From contig OY776123.1 of NCBI GenBank assembly GCA_963675135.1, positions 5,644,501-5,708,500 on the forward strand: a stretch of 64,000 nt of DNA, in the 5' to 3' direction. This DNA is from Galeopsis tetrahit. Its lineage: Eukaryota; Streptophyta; Magnoliopsida; Lamiales; Lamiaceae. A model generated the notes under the pieces. That model saw only the letters and a program-made list of their open reading frames with translations. It was not told the origin of the DNA and did no database searches. This document shows, piece by piece, positions 1-9,790 of this stretch. Position 1 is the first letter of the stretch, and each line of letters begins with the position of its first letter. Both the position numbers and the translations under genes were made by a program.

Positions 1-281
1 CAAATCCTTCTAACAGGAGACTTCCTCCTCGTGAGCCTCCACGTAGGGCCGAGCCATGGCACTTGGTAGATTTTGCAAAGGTTGAGCTGAACATGTTGTT
101 GCACAAGTGGAGGAACGACGAGCCATTAACAATGGATGGGGTAATGCAAAAGGTTCAAGAAGTTGTGAGGCAGCTTGGTGGACAAACTTCGGATGACGTA
201 GGAGAAGAGGCACCGTCATCATCAAGTGCACGTCGTGGACGTGGAAGAGGTCGGGGAGGTGGAAGGGCTAGGCGTTCTTGA
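1..281 (+). CDS. 3' end of an unrecognised protein gene with an RG-rich tail (partial)
   Basis: The frame is open from the left edge (first full codon at 3) to a TGA at 279-281, so at least 92 residues of a C-terminus are present; the true start is outside the window. The segment begins Pro/Arg-rich, continues with an amphipathic, likely helical stretch (about residues 20-60) and ends in a Ser run followed by an Arg-Gly repeat tail, typical of nucleic-acid-binding or nuclear proteins. I do not recognise the family. It converges on the transposase gene and probably belongs to the same MULE, since plant MULEs often carry a second ORF; a plant-mobile-domain type protein is one possibility, but nothing visible proves it. 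Confidence 0.45.
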   Translation, partial: NPSNRRLPPREPPRRAEPWHLVDFAKVELNMLLHKWRNDEPLTMDGVMQKVQEVVRQLGGQTSDDVGEEAPSSSSARRGRGRGRGGGRARRS

Positions 282-442
282 GGCGTTACTTGTTTTATAT
301 CATTTTGAACAAAAACTTGACAAATGTTGTTTTTTATTAATCGTAGTTTGATTGATCAGAATGATACTTTAGTGTTTTAACATGTATTGTAACATGTATG
401 TTAACTTTAAAGTTATAGTTTGTTTTACTAATTAAAAGTAGT

Positions 443-1330
443 TTGGATGAGAACACCCACACGATTAATGTTTTGGATGAGGACACCTACCTTTGTACGA
501 GACCTTTTTTCGAACAAATGATATATGTACGATATTTATTGCCGAACACGAACTTTTTTTCGAACAAATATTATTTGCGCGGAAGTAATTTTCGAACATT
601 GGCCATTTGTTGGGTACTTTTTTTCGAACATGGACCATATGTTCGAAAAAATGTCCGTAACAGAGACTTTGGGGTTAAAAAATTGACCAAGTAAAACACG
701 TGGAAGTAATTTTCGAACATTGGCCATTTGTTGGGTACTTTTTTTCGAACATGGACCATATGTTCGAAAAAAAGTCCGTAACAGAGACTTTGGGGTTAAA
801 AAATTGACCAAGTAAAACACGCGGAAGTAATTTTCGAACATTGGCCATTTGTTGGGTACTTTTTTTCGAACATGGACCATATGTTCGAAAAAAAGTCCGT
901 AACAGAGACTTTGGGGTTAAAAAATTGACCAAGTAAAACACGCGGAAGTAATTTTCGAACATTGGCCATTTGTTGGGTACTTTTTTTCGAACATGGACCA
1001 TATGTTCGAAAAAAAGTCCGTAACAGAGACTTTGGGGTTAAAAAATTGACCAAGTAAAACACGCGGAAGTAATTTTCGAACATTGGCCATTTGTTGGGTA
1101 CTTTTTTTCGAACATGGCCTAATTGTTGGGAACATTTTTTCGAACATGGCCCTAATGTTCGAAAAAAAGTTTGTTACAGAAACTTTTGGGTTTAAAATTC
1201 GACCAAGTAAAACGCGCGGAATAAATTTTCGAACATGGCCTTATTGTTGGGAACTTATTTTCGAACATGGACCAATTGTTGGGAACTTATTTTCGAACAA
1301 AAGTCAATTTTTTGAAAAAAATGATCCAAA
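443..1330. repeat. 121-bp tandem repeat array built on TTCGAACA motifs
   Basis: Near-identical copies begin with GGAAGTAATTTTCGAACATT at 581, 702, 823, 944 and 1065, exactly 121 bp apart. A degenerate copy follows to about 1217 and shorter fragments reach about 1300; 443-580 is a diverged leading copy. Each unit holds a 9-bp inverted repeat, TTCGAACAT-N7-ATGTTCGAA, and further TTCGAA sites. Several overlapping - strand ORFs here are by-products of the 121-bp period and are not genes. The array lies between the convergent 3' ends of the two MULE genes. Related TTCGAA motifs recur in transposase intron 1 and in block M of the right-hand array, which suggests a function for the element, possibly transposase binding (inference). 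Confidence 0.9.
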
Positions 1331-1626
1331 CTATAGGTTTTATACACCATATTATACTTTTAACACAATTGTAGTGGCTCATTCAAGCACGATAAACCAT
1401 TCAAAAAATAGAGCAATTAAATTACACAAGTCATCCATTGTAACGTTGAAACCGTATACATGTTCAAAAAATATTACACATCAAGAATTTGTACACAAAT
1501 TATCTATAAATGTTGTTTGTTGACAATTTGTACACAAATTACACCAAAAAGACAAAAGTATTCCAAAGTTTCTAACCACAAAAGTATTCCAAACTTTCTA
1601 ACCAAAAAGTTTCTAACCACTATCAT
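1331..1626. other. AT-rich 3' flank of the transposase gene
   Basis: No gene is visible. Short near-duplicates of a CAAAAGTATTCCAAA-type motif occur around 1553-1610, and an ACAATTTGTACACAAATTA-type motif is repeated around 1490-1540. This is the presumed 3' UTR and downstream region of the - strand transposase gene. Confidence 0.5.
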
Positions 1627-4600
1627 CTAATTAATTCCTCCGGACGCATATGCATTTTTCCATCCGTCCGAAATGTGTTGACCCTCGTGCTTCCACGAAT
1701 TAATGACCGGGGGTAAAGTGCGCCCAGCACCCATCATAACCTACACGCATTCGAGATTTATGTGTTATATATAAAATATGCAACATATACGTGTAAATAA
1801 ATTCATTAAAGCAATGCAATCAAATACCTGGATGAAATGGTTCTCATTAATTAATCCCAACCAAATACTCCTCGGTTCTTGAGGAGGGTCCTTGTTGAAC
1901 GGCAGATACGTAAGGCATAGACGGGTATCAAGAACCACCACCGCCACATTATAGTGTGACGCCACTAGATATCCCATGTACGGCAAGGAGAACCAATGTT
2001 TTTTGTGTGCAAACTCCGTAAAGCAATTCAATTTGCCAAGCACAACATGGACGTAATCCTTCAACAAGAACACGTTGTTGTACAACGTTAGATTGCGGGA
2101 CAGTTCGCTCATCAAGTCCATCCGAACCCTAGCCCACTCATCAACACCGAATCCCAATAGTCCAGCCACTGCTCGAAAACCGCAGTGTCCGTCACCGTTA
2201 ACGTTCTTGATGTCGATAACGTACGGTTGATGCTCGATGGATAAATATCCGATGAAGTCCATTCCTTGGGAGGCTCGGGTACGCCGACGGGGTACCTACG
2301 CATATTACAACCAAAATCACCAAAAATATTACACATCGACAACCAAATCACCAAAATATTACCCATCGACAACCAAAACACCAAAAATATTGCACATCTA
2401 CAACCAAATCACCAAAAAATATTACACATCTACAACAAAATCACCAAAAATATTACACATCTACAACCAAAAATCACCAAAAATATTACACATCACCAAA
2501 ACACAAAAATAAACATGCAAGGGCTGAGAATTACCGGTTGTTTTTTTGGAATCCCTTTCTTTTGGAAGGACGGGGATGAGAGCGAGTTATCTACATTGAT
2601 GACCGTCTGCTCCTTTTGTACTACCGAGCAACTTGCAACTTGACTCTCTACAAGCTCAAATAGGCTAGGCTCACGTTTGGTGGACGCATCGGCCTTCTTC
2701 TTCTTCTTTCCTTTTTTAGGTCGACCACGAGTGTCTTCCTTAGGAGGTGGCTCAATAAGAGTCGTAGTCTCGGGGTTTGCAAGCTCCCTCATACGCTTTA
2801 AGAAGATGAGTTGCTCCTCCTGAGAGAAGCTCTTATAAACCTCAGCCATGTCGTCTACGGCATCTTCAAAGCGATTTTTGTTGTGGGTGGGAACGGGGTC
2901 AACCGATGTGGTGGTTGGGGCAGGCTCCGTATCCAATTTCCTCCAAAAGGGATCAATGGCATTCACGGGTATCGGTTTGTCACAGTAAACATACTCTTCG
3001 ATCTCATGACCACATGGCAAACCGTATACCTTCCTCAAGATGTGTTGGCACTCTTTAGGATCGAATCCGGGTAGTTTGATCACCTTGATTTCATCAAATA
3101 TCTTTTCTAGAGCCACAAACGACACCGCCCCTCGTAAGTAATTGAAAACGTTTGAGGAGAACCTATGTTGAGCTACGTTCAAACTCTTTTCGAAGGAGGC
3201 TTTAATTGAAACATGGAATGCCTCGAATAGAGTGTGACATTTCTCCCAACATGTCTCAAAATTTCCTAATGAATTGCCCAGCATTCTTTTCAACGCGGCG
3301 TGATGGCTTTCGACCCTGATCAGAGAAAATTTAAAACGTTAGGCAACTTATAAATTAAAGTAATAATTTACGTGTAAAGACTAAAGTATAAACATACCTG
3401 TTGGTTGTGGTGTTGCCAAAGTGCATAAATTCATTCGTCCAAGCCCTTACAAACCTTTCTTTATAAGGGTTAATCCAACTATTCAACACGTAATTCACTG
3501 GCTTCTTGGGAAATTTGGACTTGAACTTAGCAAGAGCTTCTTCATAGTCGGACTGGGTATCGGACCTCCACACATAGTTGAAATGAGATAAAAATACCTC
3601 CCATTTTTTGACATCTTTAAATGCACCCTTGCAGTTGGCTAGTACATTCCGGTCAATGTGGAATGTACAAAGAAAATGACGGGCTTCAGGAAATTTCTTG
3701 GCCACAGCATTCATCAATGCAAGCTCACGGTCCGTGATAATAACATCGGGAAGTGAAGATGAGCCCAACACATCTCGAAGCACCTCCAATGCCCATTGAT
3801 AATTTTCTTCTTTCTCATCCATTAGGTACACCGACGCAACACAAAATGTGATCCCAGTCGATGTAACCCCCACAATCTCCAAATAAGGTAGCCGGTACCT
3901 ATTCGTCTTGTATGTGCAATCTATCATGAGTACCTTCGAAAAAGCACGCACTAGTTGGAGTGAGACGGGATGTGCAAAAAACAACTCGTTAAGAGTGTTT
4001 GTCTTCTCACATCTTCGTGTGGCGTGGAAGTAATTTTGCTCGACAAGTTGACTCATCAAATATTGCAACTGACTACGTCCATTGTATTGATGGATTTTGT
4101 GCTTCAACCTTACATTGTAGATCGTTCGAAGAGTCGAGTGATTGTTCTCATTGTTCCTCTTCAACTTCATCAATACAGATTTAGGAGGAGCGTGTAATTT
4201 GGACATTTCGACAACGAAGTCCTCTTCCTCGGTAGTTAGGCGGCCGGCATAAGAATGTCCCTCAAGGTAACGGGATATTGGATGGTTATGTGTACCGCAT
4301 TTCACCTCTAATCTCCACTGCATCTCACCTTCTTCTGTACCCTTCAACATAAACGGACACCCACATTTCTTGGTGCCCGTAACCTTTCCACTCTTTTCTT
4401 GTACCACCTCGTTCTTCTTAGCCTTCTTCTTCATAGGAGTTGTAGGCTTCTTCTTTTCACGGTACACACCGCCACGCTCACACGTCAAGAATATACGACC
4501 TTTTTTAGTACCTTGGCCGTTATCCGACCGCTTCACAACAATAATTATGTTGTGTTGTTTCCCCATACTACGCACCCAAGACAAGAGTGCGTCACGAGAC

Positions 4601-5331
4601 TCAAACAAAGCCATATTCGTGAAGACGTCCGTGTAGTCCATAATAATTTCATGACCCTGGACATCATCATTCTCCGGTTCAACAACAGAGTCATTCGCCC
4701 ACTCATCATCATAATTGTACTCCTCATACTCCTCTTCAAGACAATATTCGTCCACCCAAACATCGTCCTTCTCATCACCCGAATTCTGAAATTCAAAAAA
4801 ATAAAAATTAAGTAATGTTCGAAACTTTCTTCAAAACAAAAGCTTCATGTTCGAAAAAAAGTTCAAAACAACAACTGCATGTTCGAAAAAAAGTTCAAAA
4901 CAACAGCTTCATGTTCGAAAATTTCTTCAAAACAAAAGAGCTATGTTTGAAAATAAGTTCAAAACAAAAGATATTTGTTTTGAACTTTTTTTCGGACAAC
5001 ACGACCATGTCCGAAAAAAAAACACGAACATGGTCGTCTTCTTCGCAGAACCAGTCGCGAAAAGGGCTTTTTTTGAAAAACGAAAAGTGCACTACATAAT
5101 GTCAAAATGTATGTCCTAAATGCATATTATTTCAACTACATACCACTATAAAGTCATAAGATGCAAAAAAAACAAGCATAAACACCAACACAAACACTAA
5201 AAAACCCTAAACATAAAAACTCTTTCACTTTCGAAAAAAAAACTTTCAAAACATGATAAATAACTTACAAATGAGTCATTGGCACCACCACTCGTAGTTA
5301 TTACATCATAATCGACCATTTTCGACCCCAT
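1627..5331 (-). CDS. MULE transposase fused to an OTU cysteine-protease domain, five exons, 937 aa, reading frame intact
   Basis: Exons on the - strand: 5331-5269, 4785-3398, 3315-2535, 2295-1828, 1740-1627. All introns are GT-AG; the lengths sum to 2814 nt (938 codons with the TAG) and no stop interrupts the spliced frame. Domains in order: acidic N-terminus; FAR1-type zinc domain, about residues 80-190, with Cys pairs and a HNH-like end; MULE DDE transposase with Asp310 (IDCTYKT), Asp373 (ITDRE), C-x2-H at 394-397 and the catalytic Glu486 (VESHH) created by the exon 2/3 join; SWIM-like finger with Cys573, Cys585 and His587; a basic Lys-rich linker; and an OTU domain, about 770-900, with the DGHC nucleophile motif (Asp779, Cys782) and a late His897 (NENHF). 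Known: FAR1/MULE proteins are DNA-binding transposases and OTU proteins are deubiquitinases. Inference: a possibly functional transposase able to cleave ubiquitin-like conjugates. The ATG at 5331 gives a short leader to the element end. Confidence 0.85.
2300..2515. repeat. Minisatellite, about 34-bp unit, in transposase intron 3
   Basis: About six degenerate copies of a unit containing CACCAAAAATATTACACATC follow one another. They lie wholly inside the intron between exons 3 and 4 (2534 to 2296). The + strand ORFs here follow from the repeat having few stop codons and are not genes. Confidence 0.85.
4813..5056. repeat. TTCGAA-rich degenerate tandem repeats in transposase intron 1
   Basis: Five to six spaced copies of ATGTTCGAAAAAAAGTTCAA-type units separated by about 33 bp, followed by an inverted CCGACATG/CATGTCCGAA pair at 4993-5035. 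The block lies inside intron 1 (5268 to 4786). The motif matches the 121-bp repeats at 443-1330 and the TTCGAACA repeats in the array at 50315, 54060, 57850 and 60430, so the motif belongs to the element family rather than to the local context. Confidence 0.8.
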
Positions 5332-5412
5332 GTTAGCTCTAAAAATGGAAATTGCAGAAATGAAAAGTTTGGAATGGAGAGTTGTGAGACTCTCTGAATT
5401 CTCCCGCGATTT

Positions 5413-5554
5413 AGAGTGAGGTGGGTGTACTCATCCGTGGATTTTTTTTAAAATATACAAGAGGGGTACAAAAGTAATTTTGCACCACCCTTTTCACCAA
5501 TTTTTTTTTACCTGGGTGTACTCATAGGAACGCCGGGTGCCTTTAGCCGCGCCC
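5413..5554 (-). repeat. Terminal region of the MULE (TIR and leader)
   Basis: Read on the - strand, the end starts GGGCGCGGCTAAAGGCACCC, then CCTATGAGTACACCCA. The GGGTGTACTCAT motif occurs twice on the + strand, near 5424 and 5515. The array copies at 49766, 53485 and 57271 begin with the same GGGCGCGGCTAAAGG followed by a similar CCTATGAGGACACCCA stretch, which supports this as a family terminus. The 5' leader of the transposase mRNA probably starts within it. Confidence 0.7.
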
Positions 5555-6400
5555 TTACATTTTTCTTACAAATAGCCCAACCCAAGTGGATTTGCTAATC
5601 CAATCCGAAAGCCCAATAAATGGGCCCATACCAAGTACCAGGCCCATATCCGAACCAATTGAATATTCAATGCAAGTGCGCAATTTTTACTCCAAAATAT
5701 AAAAACAAAAAAGTTCCAAGCTCTTGTCTCCGGCTTCATAATCATAATTAATTTAATTAGTTTTAGTTTTAAAATTTTAGTTGATTTTTTAATACTTTTA
5801 AAGATTTTTATTTAATTTAACAATTTTTTCAAGTTGATTTTTTTTTTAAATTTATTAAAAAAATAAAAAAAAGTAAAAAATCAACTAAATTTTCAAAACT
5901 AATTAAATTAATTAATTTTTTCTATCTTTGTTTAATTTTTGAAGATTTTTGTGATTTTTTATAGGTTTTATTTATATTTTTTATATTAATTTGAATTTTT
6001 ACTTTTTTTAATTTAATTATTTTTGACAACTTATTAAATATGAAAGAATTGGGATGTGTATAGTAATAAAAAATAATTTTTAAATTTTAGTGTAGTGTGT
6101 TTAACATTTGAGGTGTGTATAACATTTTGTGGGGTGTGTGGTGTGTTTAAAAAAAAATGACCTGTTAAACCTGCTATAGCAGGTAACTGGACCAAAATCA
6201 AAATAAATCGAAACTTAATGGACTAAATTCAAAAAGTGGTAACCTGGTGGACTAAATTCAAAATCGTGGTAACTTATTCGACTAAAAAAATATAATCCTT
6301 TTTTTAAAAAAAATTTATATTTAAGGATAAAAATAAATTTGTATGAGGCCAACCCAATCTGCATCCCCACAATTAAAAGACCCAAAAAAAAGTTCGTAAC
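5555..6400. other. AT-rich intergenic sequence, no gene seen
   Basis: Mostly A/T runs (5740-6160 is strongly T-rich). A short decayed repeat at 6190-6290 has alternating GTGGTAACCTGGTGGACTAA-like phrases. No coding signal is visible. Confidence 0.5.
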
Positions 6401-6562
6401 TATAAAATGCACTTGACACTTAGTCTATACAAGTACAAATATTACACTTTCTCCATTCTTCTCTGAACTCGCAACCATTTCTCTAATTGTTAATTCATAA
6501 CTTTCTCCATTCTGCTCTGAATTATAAAATGCACTTGACACTTAGTCTATACAAGTACTCAT
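6401..6562 (+). repeat. Direct repeat pair, about 35 bp
   Basis: The phrase starting AAAATGCACTTGACACTTAG and continuing TCTATACAAGTAC occurs at about 6403 and again at about 6527, separated by a related CTTTCTCCATTCT(T/G)CTCTGAA pair. It looks like a small local duplication. Confidence 0.75.
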
Positions 6563-8375
6563 ATTTTATATTTATGGAGTAATTATTATTTAATTTGATT
6601 ATTGTGTTTAATTTATGAATAAATTTATTTTGGTCTATTATTTATAAGTTATGAATTAGAGTTTATATAATAATAATAATAATTTTACTATCTAATTCAA
6701 TTAGAAATAAGTTATGAATTAACAATTAGAGTTTGTATTATAATTACTAATTTGCTACATTATGCTAAATTAATTATTTTCAACTTACTATCTAATTCAA
6801 CTAAAAATTGACGAAAGATAAACTTATATTAAAGAAGCTTAAGACAACTAAAAAATAATTCGATCTTCGAGAATTTATGTTCAAGGGAATGAAATCTCAA
6901 GAAGCTCCTTGCATCTCAATGGATAGGGAGTCTTCTTCAACCCCATCATTTAATTCACCTCAAATTCAAAAAAATAAAAGGAGTATAAGTGTAATTTTTA
7001 TTTTTATTTGAAGGTTACGTATTTTTTTTTTTTAAAGTTTTGTCGAACCGTATGACTTAATATTTTTCGCACCCCCAAATTTGAAATCCTGGATCCGCCA
7101 CTGCAAAACTATACGTCGGCATGGTATTATAGATGCTAAACCGAGAAATTAAGGAAATACCAATAAAGAAAACAAACAACTAATGCAAGCAATTAAACTA
7201 ACTTTCGATATGAAAGTGCGAGTGAAGTGAATTGCTTCGGGTGTTTTTCTTATGTGTGATCACCAAATGACTTGATGTGTGTTAAGAGTTATCACATATA
7301 TGTGTAGACCACACATGCATTAATTAACTCATTTAATTAGTACCATAAATTCATAAGATAGTGTACTCATAAATACTTTCAACATGGTTAATAATGATTA
7401 CGATCCACCCCCTTCATCAATCTCCTAGACGACCTATATTCAATTGATGTCTATTGTTGTCGATCTAACAATCAACCCCTCTCTCGATTAAGCTAGTTAC
7501 TATTTAACTTCAATTAATTAATCAAGACTCACACCTACACAATACCTCAATCATGTAAACCCAACTCTCGTTGCAATTCACAAAATTGAAAATGCTAGCT
7601 AATATGATTAATCAACCTATTGAATCACACAAATCACAACAATAGAAACATTAAACACCAAAACATAGGTAAATTAAACAATTAATCCATAAACCCATTA
7701 ATTACCCACATAATTTCAACACTCAAAGTAATAAGCGTTTACCCCATATCTAAATCAACAAATAGAATAAAATTTATAAGAAATAAACAAAAAAACATTA
7801 AATTAAAGAAAGATACACTTCTAAAAAAGCTTGAGTTCTTGAATCTTCTCAATAAAATTAAATACTAAACTAAAATCTATCCAAAAAAAAATAAAAAAAT
7901 AAAGCTAAACTAGTCTATTGAGTAAAGTGTGGAAGAGGAGGGGTTCTCCCAAAACCTAATCGATGAGTAATAATTTGTCATCTTCTAAAGTTTAGGCATG
8001 AGTCCAAACTGAATAGATTATTATAAGTGGTATATGTACAAACAAACAAATCATTGGGTGACACGATACTAAAAATGCCCAATTGAATCAAAGGTGCCCT
8101 AAGCACCCGAAATTACCAAAATATCTCGTGTATGAAAACTTATAAATGTATCATTTTCTTGGGGTAAAATATAAATTTTCTTATATATTAACATTGAGCC
8201 ATTCATTTCTTCTCTACATATATAAAAACTGACTTGAGCGTCGTAGTCTCCGAACCGAATCTTCTCTAATGTGTCTTTTGCAGAACCATCTGTTCGTGTT
8301 GGGATCAAAGAAATCTCGAGAGTCGATATTTAATTCGGTCCATCTGTCCTATGTCTTTTTCCTTCAATTTTAATT
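6563..8375. other. Intergenic DNA with decayed transposon traces, no gene seen
   Basis: 6563-7020 is AT-rich. Around 7060-7105 the phrase AAATCCTGGATCCGCCACTG resembles a stretch common in plant repeats (low confidence). 7130-8000 is A-rich and has the look of a non-coding retroelement remnant, but no LTR pair, PBS or coding domain can be shown. The small ORFs near 8099-8508 have no recognisable domain. Confidence 0.35.
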
Positions 8376-8460
8376 CATTTTGCAGACTTCTATTGCTAAA
8401 TGGCACACGAATAAGTCGATTAAATGATACAGTATGTTCTATTTCTTCAAGTGGGCCGCT
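8376..8460 (+). repeat. Fragment of the FT-upstream/P repeat family
   Basis: The stretch from CAGACTTCTATTGCTAAATG to TCTTCAAGTGGGCCG matches 47371-47455, where it reads CAGACTTCAATTGCTAAATA and continues through the same GATTAAATGATAC and CTATTTCTTCAA phrases. It is the leftmost copy of this family in the window. Confidence 0.65.
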
Positions 8461-8577
8461 GATCATGGTCGCAAAGATGCGCTGAATTTTTATTTTTTTT
8501 TGGCTCAAACAAGGCGTGGGTTATATGCCACTCCATTAATGTTTTGTTTTGATCCTAAAAAAGTTGAATGTTATTAT

Positions 8578-8695
8578 CAAAATTTGGGATTAAATTGGTA
8601 CATTTAATTTTTTTGGGACCATTTCAAAACAAATTTCAAATAAATGGGACTAAATTGATACATTTAATTTTTTTGGGATCATTTAAAAAAAATTG
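8578..8695 (+). repeat. 60-bp tandem repeat, two copies
   Basis: The phrases GGGATTAAATTGGTACATTT and GGGACTAAATTGATACATTT, each followed by AATTTTTTTGGGA(C/T)CATTT, start about 60 bp apart. Confidence 0.75.
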
Positions 8696-8747
8696 AAAGT
8701 TATGAAACTAAATTGACTAATACCCCATTTTATGTGAAGTGTCTTTA

Positions 8748-8805
8748 TCGGGAGAGTGCATCTAACATACTTGGAGGGGCATATAACCGTCGCCCTCAAA
8801 CAACT
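8748..8805 (+). repeat. Solo terminus of the E-element family
   Basis: GAGAGTGCATCTAACATACT followed by TGGAGGGGCATATAAC matches the right terminus of element E at 49631-49675 (GAGAGTGTATTAAACAAAGC, then TGGAGGGGTATATACC). It sits just left of a diverged E-like element and in the orientation of a right end, so it is either a fragment or an older nested end. Confidence 0.5.
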
Positions 8806-9095
8806 TAATTAAATGGACTGCAAAAGGTGGTTGAGTTCATCAATTTTAGGGATGCACTTCCCCTTTTAATTTATTAATATAATAGTTAGGTAAAAAACTA
8901 AAAATACCCTTCCCTAAAATGCATCATACTAGATGCACCCCCTTACTGAACGCATACCCTATTGTCATTCCTTTCACTTTTCCCATAAACCACCACTTCC
9001 GATCGCCGCCGACACCATTTTTGGTGACCAACAAATCAAAAAAATTAAAAAATTTCAAAAATTACTTTAAAAAATCACAATTTTTTTAAAAAAAA

Positions 9096-9179
9096 TTCGA
9101 CCAACCAGTGTCGACCATATACACTTCGTCGACAACTATTTGTCGACGAAGTGTATATGGTCGACACTGATTGGTCGAA
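9096..9179. repeat. Near-perfect hairpin, 39-bp arms
   Basis: The left arm 9096-9134 starts TTCGACCAACCAGTGTCGAC and the right arm 9141-9179 is its reverse complement with a single mismatch; the loop is 6 nt. The arms contain three GTCGAC sites each. Confidence 0.95.
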
Positions 9180-9207
9180 AAAAATAGTAATTTTTTAAAA
9201 AAAAAAA

Positions 9208-9283
9208 TTCGACCATTTACTGTCGACCAAATACACCCTTGTCGACGAGCTAGGGTGTATTTGGTCGACAATAAATGGTCGAA
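9208..9283. repeat. Second near-perfect hairpin, 31-bp arms
   Basis: The left arm 9208-9238 starts TTCGACCATTTACTGTCGAC and the right arm 9253-9283 is its reverse complement with one mismatch; the 14-nt loop itself contains GTCGAC. It has the same TTCGACC...GGTCGAA ends as the first hairpin, 28 bp away, but a different core. Confidence 0.95.
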
Positions 9284-9790
9284 AAAAAAGGTCTCTATAG
9301 ATTTTTATGCAGAAAACCCTAACCCAAAAAAAAAGGGCGGCCGACACCTGGGTACCAGGCGGCAGCGGCATCGGCTGTGAGATGGGGGGCCTTGGCCGAC
9401 CGACAAACGCGACGACTGTGAGAACAAAATTTCGACCGTGAGAATAGAAATTAAATAAAATCCCTACTTGTGCGCGTCAACGACGGCGGCAAGAGGCGGG
9501 TGGGCGGCGGGTGGGCGACGGGTTGAGAGGTTGGAGGGGGCCACGCAAAAAATGGGGGAGAGGGACGAGCCTGCGACGGCCCAAGGCAGTGGCTGGGCTG
9601 CGGGGGCCACGACGACGTCTGGGCGGCGGGTTGAGAGAATGAAAATGAAGATAAGGGGAAAATTAAGTTTTGGTGGGGTGGGTGTGTGGGGGCAGTAATA
9701 GAAATTTTATATGACAATTAGGGGAGTGCATCTATCTTATAACGATTTAGGGGGTTGCATATATGAGGGGAGTGCATTCATCTGAAATGA

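Larger units (their letters stand above)
1..5554. mobile_element. Mutator-like element (MULE) with FAR1-MULE-SWIM-OTU transposase; left end outside window
   Basis: The right boundary is taken at a terminal motif which, read from the right, is GGGCGCGGCTAAAGG (5540-5554). The same motif starts block M in the array at 49766, 53485 and 57271, followed in both cases by a C/T-CTATGAG-type stretch and ACACCCA. Inside are a convergent pair of genes: the 3' end of a + strand ORF (to 281) and a - strand spliced transposase gene (5331 to 1627), with TTCGAAC-rich repeats between their 3' ends and in transposase intron 1. No second TIR is visible, so the left end is presumed to lie before base 1. Target duplication cannot be checked. 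Calling it one element is an inference from the transposase and the shared terminus. Confidence 0.65.
8830..9790. mobile_element. Diverged non-autonomous element related to E, with hairpins and GC-rich core
   Basis: The left part (GATGCACTTCCCC, then TACCCTTCCCTAAAATGCAT) parallels the left subterminal part of E at 48774-48880. The middle has long hairpins. A GC-rich segment (9340-9640) and a right part with GGGGAGTGCATC phrases follow. Order and style match E, but the TIRs are too decayed to set exact ends. The ORFs through the GC-rich segment (9451-9717 either strand) are low-complexity Pro/Ser or Gly/Arg strings and are not called genes. Similar elements with captured GC-rich leader-like DNA are known among plant MULEs; this assignment is an inference. 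Confidence 0.45.

Noticed and set aside
536..1147. Overlapping - strand ORFs of 60-114 codons repeating the same peptide
   Set aside because: They are produced by the 121-bp tandem repeat, whose period is not a multiple of three, so the same peptide appears in all frames; no domain and no gene structure.
443..1330. Possible CRISPR-like array
   Set aside because: The repeats are contiguous 121-bp units without unique spacers and the DNA is clearly plant nuclear.
1700..1735. GGGGGTAAAGTGCGCCCAGC as the second TIR of the MULE
   Set aside because: It lies inside exon 5 of the transposase gene, where it reads as coding sequence in frame.
7130..8000. A further LTR retroelement suggested by A-rich, CAATCATGTAAACCCAACTC-like sequence
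   Set aside because: No terminal repeat pair, primer site, polypurine tract or coding domain could be found.
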